Assembly: GCA_029260215.1 (NCBI GenBank)
Contig: JAJDDQ010000015.1
Location: 1 to 62,467 of the forward strand
Length of the DNA: 62,467 bases
Direction of reading: 5' to 3'
Origin: Phycisphaerae bacterium
GTDB lineage: Bacteria; Planctomycetota; Phycisphaerae; UBA1845
In this document: piece by piece, positions 35,292 through 42,853 of the stretch
Position numbering within the stretch: position 1 is the first letter of the stretch
Layout of the letters: the number at the start of each line of letters is the position of its first letter
The notes under the pieces: model-generated
Database searches by the model: none
What the model was told of the DNA's origin: nothing
What the model saw: the letters and a program-made list of their open reading frames with translations, nothing else
Position numbers and translations under genes: made by a program

Positions 35292-35572
35292 GTTGCGATT
35301 CTCCTTAATTGCGTAAACCCGGACGCCGCGGCGGAGTGTTCCGACCGCATCGATCGCCGCCGCAGGGCGGGCTATGCTAGCGGAAGTCGGGCGTCTTGTG
35401 GACCCCATCGGGACCGGTTTCGCGTCCCCCGCACCACTTGATGCCGAATCCCGGGTCGGATACCAAGGCAAGTGCGTGGCCGCTGCCAATTGTGCGGTTT
35501 TTTTGCCAACCGCTCCTTTCGTGCTCCCGCCCTACCGTCGCCGGGCGGGAAACCCGGGCTACGCGCGTTCGT

Positions 35573-37297
35573 ATGTGCAGCGAGATTATGGCCACGAACT
35601 CCGGATCAGAATTCGTCTCGACGCTTCACGCGATTCGCAATCGCTTCGACCAAGCATCGTCGCGAGAAAAGGTGCGTCTGCTCACGTCGCTGGCGGACGC
35701 GACCGTTTCTGCGACGAAGAGCCTGAGGACACTTCATTCCGTGTTGTGCTATCTGCGAGCGTTTCCGGACAACGAGCATGTGTTTCGGGCGGCGGATACG
35801 CTTCTCGGCGATTTCGGGCAGCGTATCAAGCGGTTGAGCCGGTCGCGACGCAACGCACTCGACGATTCCGGCATCGCGGGCACGACGACGCGCTATGAAT
35901 ACTCGTACCACGTGGCCAAGCTCCTTTCGAAGCGCTATCCGGCGAACGTCGATATAGATTGGCCTCGCTATGAGGAGCCCGAGAAGCTGGACGAGATTCT
36001 CTGCCACACGCTGGCCCACGCCGAGGAAGCGGTGTTCGAGGAGGGAGAGGTCTCGACGCGCCAATGGGTTCGTAATGCCAAAGGAAAGCTGACGCTCACC
36101 GATTTGGCGTGGCTGTTGATTCAACTCGAAAACACACCGCAGCTCCGAAATCTGCGTGCGTTGAGCTATGATGCAGCGGCAGTGCCGCTCGTGATTGGTC
36201 TCGGCTCGTCCGACGCTTCGATCACGCACAACCGCCTGCCGGTTCGACGCATGCATTACCGACACGACGGCATGCGACCGGCACCGTCATCTGCTCGGCG
36301 GCTCATCACGTGCGAGCTTCCCGGCATTCGACGGCTGCCGCGCGATCGAGCGCGACGACTGATCGACACGGCGACGACCTGCCTGGCTGTCCGGCATCGA
36401 GAGGTTTACAGCATTACCCACGGCAACCCGGACGAAGTCTACGAAGCTCCGCTGGGGTGCGGCGTGACGCTGGGGGTAATCGGCGTGCTGCCCGAACATC
36501 GTCTGAACCTTGAAGCCAACTACGGCTACCTGCTGTTCGCCAATGGCATGCCGGTCGGCTACGGCGGTGTCAGCCCGTTGTTTCGACAGGCCAACACGGG
36601 CGTCAACATTTTCGAGGAATATCGTCGCAGCGAGGCTGCGTTTTTGTTCGCCCAGACGCTGCGCGCGTTTCGTACGTTGTTTGGGGTTACGCGCTTTGTG
36701 GCCAACCCGTACCAATTCGGCGAGGGGAATCTGGAAGCCATCGGCAGCGGCGCGTTCTGGTTTTACTACAAGCTCGGTTTCCGCCCGGCTGACGCAGCCG
36801 TCGCGCGTCTGGCGGACCGGGAATGGACGCAGTTGCAGTCCAAACCGCGTCATCGTAGCGATGCAGCTACTTTGAAACGCTTGGCCCACGGCGATCTGCA
36901 TCTGACGCTGCCGGGGGCGAGGAAAAATCAGCTTTTCGAGGAACGCGGGCTTTATCGGTGTGCGTTGGGCATCACCTCCCTGATCGCGGAACAGGAAATG
37001 CCCGATCGGCGCAAGGCGGTGGCTGGGATCGTCGCCCGCGTGGCGGAGACACTGTCCGCCAGCGGGGTCAGCCGTTGGCCCGCTTCGGAAAGACGGGCGT
37101 TTGTGCGTCTCGCGCCGGTCGTTGGGTTGATCGAGGGGCTTGACGGATGGCCGGCGGGCGAGAAACGCAAACTTGTCTCGCTGATGCGTGCCAAGGGCGG
37201 ACCATCGGAGCGGGTGTTTGCTCATCGGTTGCGCGATCACGATCAGTTCCGAGCAGCGCTGACGCGCTATTGCAAAAATTGCGCCAAGCGTGGTTGA
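35573..37297 (+). CDS. Large protein with GNAT-like acetyltransferase region
   Basis: A protein of about 574 aa. The N-terminal 230 residues are helical (leucine- and arginine-rich) and unrecognised. Residues about 290-440 (GCGVTLGVIGVLPEHRLN, GYLLFANGMPVGYGGVSPLF, FLFAQTLRAFRTLFGVTRF, AFWFYYKLGFRPAD) look like a GNAT fold with its late F-Y-x-K-L-G-F signature, so acyl transfer from CoA is possible. The C-terminal 130 residues are helical. ATG 35573 or ATG 35588 may be the start; neither has a clear ribosome site. The gene converges on dgt, ending 3 bases before its stop. Confidence 0.65.
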   Translation: MCSEIMATNSGSEFVSTLHAIRNRFDQASSREKVRLLTSLADATVSATKSLRTLHSVLCYLRAFPDNEHVFRAADTLLGDFGQRIKRLSRSRRNALDDSGIAGTTTRYEYSYHVAKLLSKRYPANVDIDWPRYEEPEKLDEILCHTLAHAEEAVFEEGEVSTRQWVRNAKGKLTLTDLAWLLIQLENTPQLRNLRALSYDAAAVPLVIGLGSSDASITHNRLPVRRMHYRHDGMRPAPSSARRLITCELPGIRRLPRDRARRLIDTATTCLAVRHREVYSITHGNPDEVYEAPLGCGVTLGVIGVLPEHRLNLEANYGYLLFANGMPVGYGGVSPLFRQANTGVNIFEEYRRSEAAFLFAQTLRAFRTLFGVTRFVANPYQFGEGNLEAIGSGAFWFYYKLGFRPADAAVARLADREWTQLQSKPRHRSDAATLKRLAHGDLHLTLPGARKNQLFEERGLYRCALGITSLIAEQEMPDRRKAVAGIVARVAETLSASGVSRWPASERRAFVRLAPVVGLIEGLDGWPAGEKRKLVSLMRAKGGPSERVFAHRLRDHDQFRAALTRYCKNCAKRG

Positions 37298-37300
37298 GGA

Positions 37301-38461
37301 TCAAACCCGTTCGTGTGGTTCGAAGAGTCGCTGATATTCGTCCTGACAGTAGCGGTCGGTCATGCCGGCGATGTAATCGCAGACGACGCGCTTGACGCCG
37401 TGGGCGTCCAATCGGCGCGCGAATCGGGGCGGGAGCATGGCTGGGTCTTGGACATAGGCTGCGAATATCTGTTCGATGAAGCGACGCGCTTTGGCGTCCA
37501 TACGCACCAAGCGGTAATGACGATAGACCCTTTCAGCCAGGAATCCCTCCAACTCGCGGAGGTTTGTGAACTCGGTTTCCGAAAACGTGACGACGGACTG
37601 GCTATGGGCGCGGACGTCGTCAACGTCGCCGGCTGCGATGCGTTCCAGTTCAGCCGAAGTCGCGCGAGCACAGTCAGCCACCATGCGATCGACTACGGCA
37701 TTGAGCACGGGCCTGCGAATCGCGAAGAGATTGGCTTTTCCGTAACGCTCGCGAGCCGCATTGGCTGACTCGCTCCACAGGGCCAGTTCTTCGAGGTCGG
37801 TCTCGCCGATAAGCTGGGCACCGATGGCGTCCTCGAGATCGTGACAATCGTAGGCGATACGGTCGGCTGCGTTGACCAGTTGGGCTTCGACGCTGGCCTG
37901 CGGACCGCTTTCGATGAGATCGGACACATCGACGCCTGCGGCTGCGGACATGTCGGGGCGGTCGAATTCGGTGGCGTGCTTGGCCAACCCCTCGCGCAAT
38001 TCAAATGTCAGGTTCAGACCGCGAAAACCGGGGAAGGGGTGCTCCAGGTAATCGACGATGCGCAGGGCTTGAATATTGTGCTCAAAGCCGCCGTCGCCGG
38101 CCATCAGTTCGCGCAGCGTCGCTTCACCGGCGTGGCCAAAGGGCGGATGGCCGAGGTCGTGGGCGAGCGCGACGGACTCAGCCAGGTATTCGTTGGCACG
38201 CAGCGCCCGGGCCAATCTTCGGGCAATTTGGGCGACTTCGAGCGTGTGGGTCAATCGCGTGCGGAAGTGGTCGTGCTCGTCGGTCACGAAAACCTGCGTC
38301 TTGTACTGCAATCGCCGAAACGCGGGGCTGGCAAAGATGCGAAGACGGTCAAGCTCAAACGGATCGCGGTCAGCCAGTCCTTCTTCGGCGTGAATGCGCC
38401 CCAGCGAGGCGGCCGGTTGCACGGCGTAGGAAGCCAGCGTGTTTGGGGAATCGGCGATCAC
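37301..38461 (-). CDS. dgt: Deoxyguanosinetriphosphate triphosphohydrolase
   Basis: A 386-aa HD-domain dGTPase that splits dGTP into deoxyguanosine and triphosphate. Metal ligands are visible as H in RTRLTHTLEVAQIARRLAR, HD in ALAHDLGHPPFGHAGE and a late D in AADRIAYDCHDLEDA. PAFRRLQYKTQVF near the start is also typical. GTG at 38461 overlaps the HIT gene's stop (GTGA), so translation is coupled; the longer frame to 38629 runs inside that gene and is rejected. Loss of dGTPase raises dNTP pools in bacteria, and the pairing with a nucleotide hydrolase suggests joint nucleotide housekeeping. Confidence 0.92.
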   Translation of the reverse strand: MIADSPNTLASYAVQPAASLGRIHAEEGLADRDPFELDRLRIFASPAFRRLQYKTQVFVTDEHDHFRTRLTHTLEVAQIARRLARALRANEYLAESVALAHDLGHPPFGHAGEATLRELMAGDGGFEHNIQALRIVDYLEHPFPGFRGLNLTFELREGLAKHATEFDRPDMSAAAGVDVSDLIESGPQASVEAQLVNAADRIAYDCHDLEDAIGAQLIGETDLEELALWSESANAARERYGKANLFAIRRPVLNAVVDRMVADCARATSAELERIAAGDVDDVRAHSQSVVTFSETEFTNLRELEGFLAERVYRHYRLVRMDAKARRFIEQIFAAYVQDPAMLPPRFARRLDAHGVKRVVCDYIAGMTDRYCQDEYQRLFEPHERV

Positions 38462-38979
38462 GATGCGAACCCCAGTTTCCGGGCACAGGCTGTGAGTTTC
38501 TCGTGGAGCCGGTCCAGCGATTGCGGAATAACGCGGACATCGCCCACGATGGCCATGAAGTTGGTGTCGCCGCTCCACCGGGGGACTATGTGGGCGTGGA
38601 CGTGTCCCGGCAGGCCCGCGCCGGCACATCGGCCCAGATTAACGCCGACGTTGAAACCCTGTGGATTGAGCACGTTACGCAGCACGCGGAGGGCTTCCCG
38701 GGTCAGCCGGGTGATTTCGATGGCGTCTTCCTCGGTCAGATCGAGCAGATCGCCGACGTGCGCTTGCGGGGCGATGAGCAGGTGCCCATTTGTGTACGGA
38801 AAGCGGTTCATGACGACAAACGCCCGTTCGCTTCGCCAGAGGACATGCTGGGGGGCGTCATCCTGCGGGGAAGCCCAATACCGGCAGAGGAAGCAGCCGT
38901 CGTCATCGGCTGAGCTGTCAAGCGTCTGGATGTACTCCATCCGCCAGGGTGCCCAGAGATTGGTGTTGTCTTCAGCCAT
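38458..38979 (-). CDS. HIT family hydrolase (Ap4A phosphorylase/Fhit-like)
   Basis: A 173-aa histidine-triad protein. The triad HVHAHIVPRW lies near residue 125 and the N-terminal part has LWAPWRMEYI and CFLCRYWAS, typical of the Ap4A-related HIT branch with a CxxC. It probably cleaves dinucleoside polyphosphates or nucleotide conjugates. ATG at 38979 has AAGGA about 8 bases upstream; the frame extends further but adds unrelated sequence. The stop overlaps the dgt start. Confidence 0.9.
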   Translation of the reverse strand: MAEDNTNLWAPWRMEYIQTLDSSADDDGCFLCRYWASPQDDAPQHVLWRSERAFVVMNRFPYTNGHLLIAPQAHVGDLLDLTEEDAIEITRLTREALRVLRNVLNPQGFNVGVNLGRCAGAGLPGHVHAHIVPRWSGDTNFMAIVGDVRVIPQSLDRLHEKLTACARKLGFAS

Positions 38980-39096
38980 GCGGCGTCCTTGGTCCGGCTG
39001 GTCCTGCGAACGAGTGTAGTGGCCTCCGCTGGCGGGGACAAGCTGTGGAGGCGGGATGATTGAATTCCGGCGGGATGGAACTACACTCTGGCGACG

Positions 39097-39786
39097 ATGA
39101 ACAAAACGATTCAAATACGAAACATGCGGTGGCTGAGACAGCCTGGGACGATTTGGGCGTGGTCGGGGCTGTTGATTGCGCTGGTCGCTTCGAGCGGCTG
39201 CAATGACGAGTCGCGCAACGTCGGCAAGGGCATTCGCCATCACGTCGTCGAGCCTGTCACGGATCAGGGGTTGACGCTGGATCAGAACGCCGACCCCAAG
39301 GACGTGGTCTACGTGCTGCTGCGGGCGATTGTGGACGACTACGACGCCGGCGACGATGCCGCCGCCCGGGAAGCGGCTTTCGACCGGCAACTTGCGTTGT
39401 GCGCTCCGGACTACATTTTTGAGCGGGCGTTTCATCAGAGTTTCGGACGGGACGAGGCGGTCCAGAGAATCGTCTGGCGATGGGGGCCTACGCTTGGTCA
39501 CTATCGGGCGGACTTCCCGAAGAGCGTTGACGAGGTCCGCGGGCGCCTGCTTCGGGCGACCTCCGATACGGTCAAGGACGCTTCGGGGGCGGAGATCGAG
39601 CGGACGCGACTTTTTCTCGAATTGGCGTCGCCAACGGGAAATGTCAATGCCAACATTGTGGCACAATTCCAACTGGTGAAGGAAAAGGGGTTCTGGCGCG
39701 TCTCACAAGTGGGTTTCGCCAGCGGCATCCGGCATATCTCCGTGATCGCGGAGCGGTTGAAAAGTAAGGGCATCACGCCGGGCTAG
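39097..39786 (+). CDS. Predicted lipoprotein
   Basis: A 229-aa protein with a positively charged start (MNKTIQIRNMRWLRQ), a hydrophobic segment and a lipobox ending ALVASSGC, followed by NDES. It should be exported and lipid-anchored. The mature part is acidic at first (DQNADPKDVVYVLLRAIVDDYDAGDDAA) and later shows an NTF2-like feel with FWRVSQVGFAS at the end. No function is known to me. It diverges from the HIT gene across about 115 bases. Confidence 0.65.
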   Translation: MNKTIQIRNMRWLRQPGTIWAWSGLLIALVASSGCNDESRNVGKGIRHHVVEPVTDQGLTLDQNADPKDVVYVLLRAIVDDYDAGDDAAAREAAFDRQLALCAPDYIFERAFHQSFGRDEAVQRIVWRWGPTLGHYRADFPKSVDEVRGRLLRATSDTVKDASGAEIERTRLFLELASPTGNVNANIVAQFQLVKEKGFWRVSQVGFASGIRHISVIAERLKSKGITPG

Positions 39787-39802
39787 CAGGTTGTTGGAAA
39801 AG

Positions 39803-39897
39803 TGTGGCGCGGGTTTCCAACCCGTGTCTTCACTGGCAGAAATACCGGCGCCGCGTTGAGCACCATCGTTTGCACCGGTTAGAAACCGGTGCCACAC
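39803..39897. repeat. Inverted pair of REP-like hairpins
   Basis: GTGTGGC followed by CGGGTT-TCC-AACCCG (39810-39824) on the plus strand is matched on the minus strand by GTGTGGC followed by ACCGGTT-TCT-AACCGGT (39872-39892 region). The two units align over about 25 bases, with a compensatory G-C to C-G change in the stem. This is the layout of a REP doublet. Confidence 0.6.
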
Positions 39898-39964
39898 CGG
39901 AAGCCTATGTTCTTAAACAGGGTTGCCAACAAAGGCGGACCCGGACGGATCGGAGCGGGAGGAG

Positions 39965-41941
39965 ATGGAACCGGACACGATCGTCGTCAAGGGGGCACGC
40001 GAGCACAATCTTCAGGACGTCCACCTTGAGCTTCCGCGCAACCGGTTGATCTGCCTGACCGGCGTCTCCGGCAGCGGCAAGAGCAGCCTCGCCTTCGACA
40101 CGCTGCACGCCGAAGGGCAGCGTCGCTACATCGAATCGCTCAGTTCGTACGCCCGTCAATTCATGGGCCAAATGACCAAGCCGGACGTGGACCTGATCAC
40201 AGGCTTGAGTCCGACGATCTCCATCCAGCAGAAATCGACCGGCTGGAACCCGCGCAGCACGGTCGGCACGGTGACGCAGATTCACGATTTTCTGCGCGTG
40301 TTGTTCGCCCGCGTCGGGACGCAGCACTGCACGCAATGTGACCAGCCCATATCGGCCCAAACGCGCGATCAGATTGTGGGGCAGATTTTGGACCTGCCCG
40401 AAGGAAGCCGAATCGTGCTGCTGGCCCCCGTCGTCCGGCAGCAGAAGGGGGAATATCGCGACCTGTTCGAGGACATGCTCCGGCGCGGCTTCGCCCGGGC
40501 GCGGGTGGACGGGCGCATCGTGAGCCTGTCCGACGATCCGATGCTGGACCGCAACCGCAAGCACAACATCGAGATCGTTGTGGATCGCCTCGCGCTCCAA
40601 GGCGGCGAGCAGACGAGGCTGGCGGAGGCGGTCGAAAACGCGCTCGAACTGGGCGAGGGCATGCTGATCGTCTCGCCGATGGACGACGACATCGACGCCC
40701 CACAAACCGGGCGACGGAAGAAAACGTCGGGCGACCTGCTGCTCTCCTCGCGCTACGCATGCACCGCGTGCGGGCTGAGCTTTGAGCCGCCGTCGCCGCA
40801 AATGTTCAGCTTCAACTCGCCCGCCGGCATGTGCATGGCCTGTCACGGGTTGGGCGTACGCATCGGCTTCGATCCCGAGTTGATGATTCCCTTTCCGAGG
40901 AAGTCGTTCATCGGATTGGCCATCGAACCGATGCGGACCAAAATCGGTAAATGGCGACGACACATTTACGAAGCTGTCGCCAAGCACGTCGGGTTCAAGC
41001 TGAGCACGCCGTGGCAGGATCTGTCGCCGGCGGCTCAATACGCACTGCTTTTCGGCACGGGCGACGTGCATCTCACGTATTCTTGGCGGTGGTCGGGCGG
41101 GACGTGGCGGCATGGCGGGACGTTTGAGGGCGTGATCGCGGAGTTGGGGGAGAAGTATCGGCAGACGAAATCCAAGATGGTGCGCACCTATTATGAGAAA
41201 TACATGCGCAAGACCGATTGCCCGGAGTGTCACGGCGGGCGGATCAACCCGCAGGCGCTGGCGGTAAGGCTCGGCGGACGGACGCTGCGCGAGGTGCTGG
41301 GCTTGTCCATCGCGGAGGTGTCTGCCTTCTTCGACGCACTCGAACTCAACAGTGTGCAACGGATCATCGCGGAGGAGGCGCTTAAGGAGATTCGGGCGCG
41401 GCTGCGGTTTCTGAACGATGTCGGCCTGCATTACCTTACGCTGGCGCGAACAGCCCCAACGCTCTCCGGCGGAGAATCTCAACGCATTCGCTTGGCTTCA
41501 CAGATCGGGGCAGGGCTGGTGGGCGTGCTGTACGTGCTCGACGAGCCGAGCATAGGCCTGCACGCGCGCGACAACCAGCGGCTGCTCGATTCGCTCCTGC
41601 GTTTGCGCGACATGGGCAACACCGTCATCGTGGTCGAGCACGACGAGGAGACCATGCGTGCGGCGGACACCATCGTCGACTTCGGCCCCGGACCGGGCGT
41701 GCGCGGCGGGCATGTGGTGGCACACGGACCGCTCGACGCGATCCGCAAGGCGAAGAAGTCCGTGACCGGTCGGTATTTGAGTGGGGCGGAATGCATCGAA
41801 ATTCCGAAGGAGCGGCGACCTGTTCCGTCCGAAACTACCGCCGTAAACCGGGCGGCGACTGACGGTGTCGCACGCGACACCGCTAAGCAATCGCCTCAGA
41901 AAAGCGTCAAGAAACGCAAGGTCAAGCGTAAGAAACAATGA
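39965..41941 (+). CDS. uvrA: UvrA, ABC-I half only (split UvrA)
   Basis: A 658-aa protein equal to the first ATPase half of UvrA, the DNA-damage sensor of nucleotide excision repair. Walker A GVSGSGKS is at 33-40, then the UvrB-binding and insertion regions (QRRYIESLSSYARQFMGQM, CTQCDQP, CTACGLSF, CMACHGLG), signature LSGGESQR near 500 and Walker B VLYVLDEPS near 522. The sequence stops after ALTGRYLSG-like text plus a Lys/Arg-rich tail of about 40 residues, exactly where a normal UvrA continues into ABC-II. ABC-II is encoded at the start of the gene at 42832. A REP-like palindrome lies in its last codons. ATG 39965 is preferred over TTG 39923. Confidence 0.88.
   Translation: MEPDTIVVKGAREHNLQDVHLELPRNRLICLTGVSGSGKSSLAFDTLHAEGQRRYIESLSSYARQFMGQMTKPDVDLITGLSPTISIQQKSTGWNPRSTVGTVTQIHDFLRVLFARVGTQHCTQCDQPISAQTRDQIVGQILDLPEGSRIVLLAPVVRQQKGEYRDLFEDMLRRGFARARVDGRIVSLSDDPMLDRNRKHNIEIVVDRLALQGGEQTRLAEAVENALELGEGMLIVSPMDDDIDAPQTGRRKKTSGDLLLSSRYACTACGLSFEPPSPQMFSFNSPAGMCMACHGLGVRIGFDPELMIPFPRKSFIGLAIEPMRTKIGKWRRHIYEAVAKHVGFKLSTPWQDLSPAAQYALLFGTGDVHLTYSWRWSGGTWRHGGTFEGVIAELGEKYRQTKSKMVRTYYEKYMRKTDCPECHGGRINPQALAVRLGGRTLREVLGLSIAEVSAFFDALELNSVQRIIAEEALKEIRARLRFLNDVGLHYLTLARTAPTLSGGESQRIRLASQIGAGLVGVLYVLDEPSIGLHARDNQRLLDSLLRLRDMGNTVIVVEHDEETMRAADTIVDFGPGPGVRGGHVVAHGPLDAIRKAKKSVTGRYLSGAECIEIPKERRPVPSETTAVNRAATDGVARDTAKQSPQKSVKKRKVKRKKQ
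41864..41887 (-). repeat. REP-like palindrome, copy 1
   Basis: GGTGTCGC-AC-GCGACACC (41864-41881), then GCTAAGC; on the minus strand it reads TTAG C followed by the palindrome. It lies inside the 3' end of the uvrA ABC-I gene and points opposite to copy 2. Confidence 0.6.
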
Positions 41942-42681
41942 ACGCACCGCACGCCAATCAAATCAACGATGCCGCCGATCGCGATCGGCGCATGCAGGTG
42001 TTCCTGACGCAGGCACGCGGACCGGCACGCAACGGCAACCTCCTTCGGCAGGCGGTGGACCGAGCGTTACGCATGAAAGCGCTTCGCGACGACAGCATGA
42101 AAGGTGCTCTTATCAATGACGCTCTAATCGACACGCTCACGCAGGCTACAGACGCGATGGAAGGACTGGGTATCGCGTACGCCGTTACGGGGTCCGTGGC
42201 CAGCAGCCTCTACGGGGAAATTCGCTCGACATTCAATGTGGACATGATTCTCATCGCGACTCCACAGGAAGCGAACAAGCTCCCGCAGTCGCTGAAGCCG
42301 CGATTCTACGCACCGGAGGACATGCTGACCGACGCCGCCCGGACGGCCACAATGGTCAATGTGGTGGACAACCGTCAGGCGCTGAAGATCGACCTTTCGT
42401 TCGTCGGCACCGATGCGTTCCTGCAAAGCGTGTTGCAGCGTCGCGTCCAGGCAGCCATCGGTGACGGTCAACCGAAATTCTGGTTTGTGACGGCGGAGGA
42501 TGTGATTCTGATGAAACTGCTCTGGCGGAAGGATTCGCAATCGAGCAAGCAATGGAATGATGCGCTGGGCGTGGTTAGCGTGCGTGGGGCGCGGTTGGAT
42601 TGGCAGTACATGTTTGAGCAAGCGCGGGGAATGGACGTTGAGGATCAATTGACGCAATTGCGCGATGAGGGTGGTGTGTGA
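41938..42681 (+). CDS. Nucleotidyltransferase-fold protein (AbiEii-like family)
   Basis: A 247-aa protein with a nucleotidyltransferase core: YAVTGSVASSLYGEIRSTFNVDMI, then LKIDLSFVG and FVTAEDVILMKLLWRK, followed by a C-terminal helix pair (RLDWQYMFEQARGMDVEDQL). It matches a family often listed under AbiEii-like toxins. One of the usual acidic pair in the D-x-D motif appears as N-V-D, so activity is unsure. Its ATG overlaps the stop of uvrA ABC-I (ATGA). It sits inside a segment that separates the two halves of uvrA, so it looks like cargo of an insertion. Confidence 0.72.
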   Translation: MNAPHANQINDAADRDRRMQVFLTQARGPARNGNLLRQAVDRALRMKALRDDSMKGALINDALIDTLTQATDAMEGLGIAYAVTGSVASSLYGEIRSTFNVDMILIATPQEANKLPQSLKPRFYAPEDMLTDAARTATMVNVVDNRQALKIDLSFVGTDAFLQSVLQRRVQAAIGDGQPKFWFVTAEDVILMKLLWRKDSQSSKQWNDALGVVSVRGARLDWQYMFEQARGMDVEDQLTQLRDEGGV

Positions 42682-42853
42682 CGTGATTGGAACAAAACGT
42701 GTCGCACACGAGCGCGTACCAATCTGGACACAGGGGTACTGGGTGAGGTTCGTCAACGATGAAACCCAAATGGACAACGTGATTTCGTACGTTCGCAACA
42801 ACGGACATCGCGAGGGACGGGAGTTCCAGGAGTGGGGGTTCGTCACATCGTGA
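42665..42853 (+). pseudogene. C-terminal remnant of a REP-associated (Y1) transposase
   Basis: A 62-codon fragment containing PIWTQGYWVRFVNDETQ, DNVISYVRNNGHREG and FQEWGFVTS. This matches the end of REP-associated tyrosine transposases (W-x-x-G-x-W-V, I-x-Y-V-x-x-N-x-x-x-E-G, W-x-F-V-T). The HUH motif and catalytic tyrosine, which lie upstream in such proteins, are absent. It overlaps the genes on both sides. REP-like palindromes flank the same segment, as expected for a decayed RAYT insertion. Confidence 0.6.

Noticed and set aside
39905-41482. 525-codon minus-strand frame opposite uvrA
   Set aside because: It lies wholly antisense to a clear UvrA half. The translation is Arg/Pro/His/Gln-rich and matches nothing; the frame is open because of high G+C codon bias.
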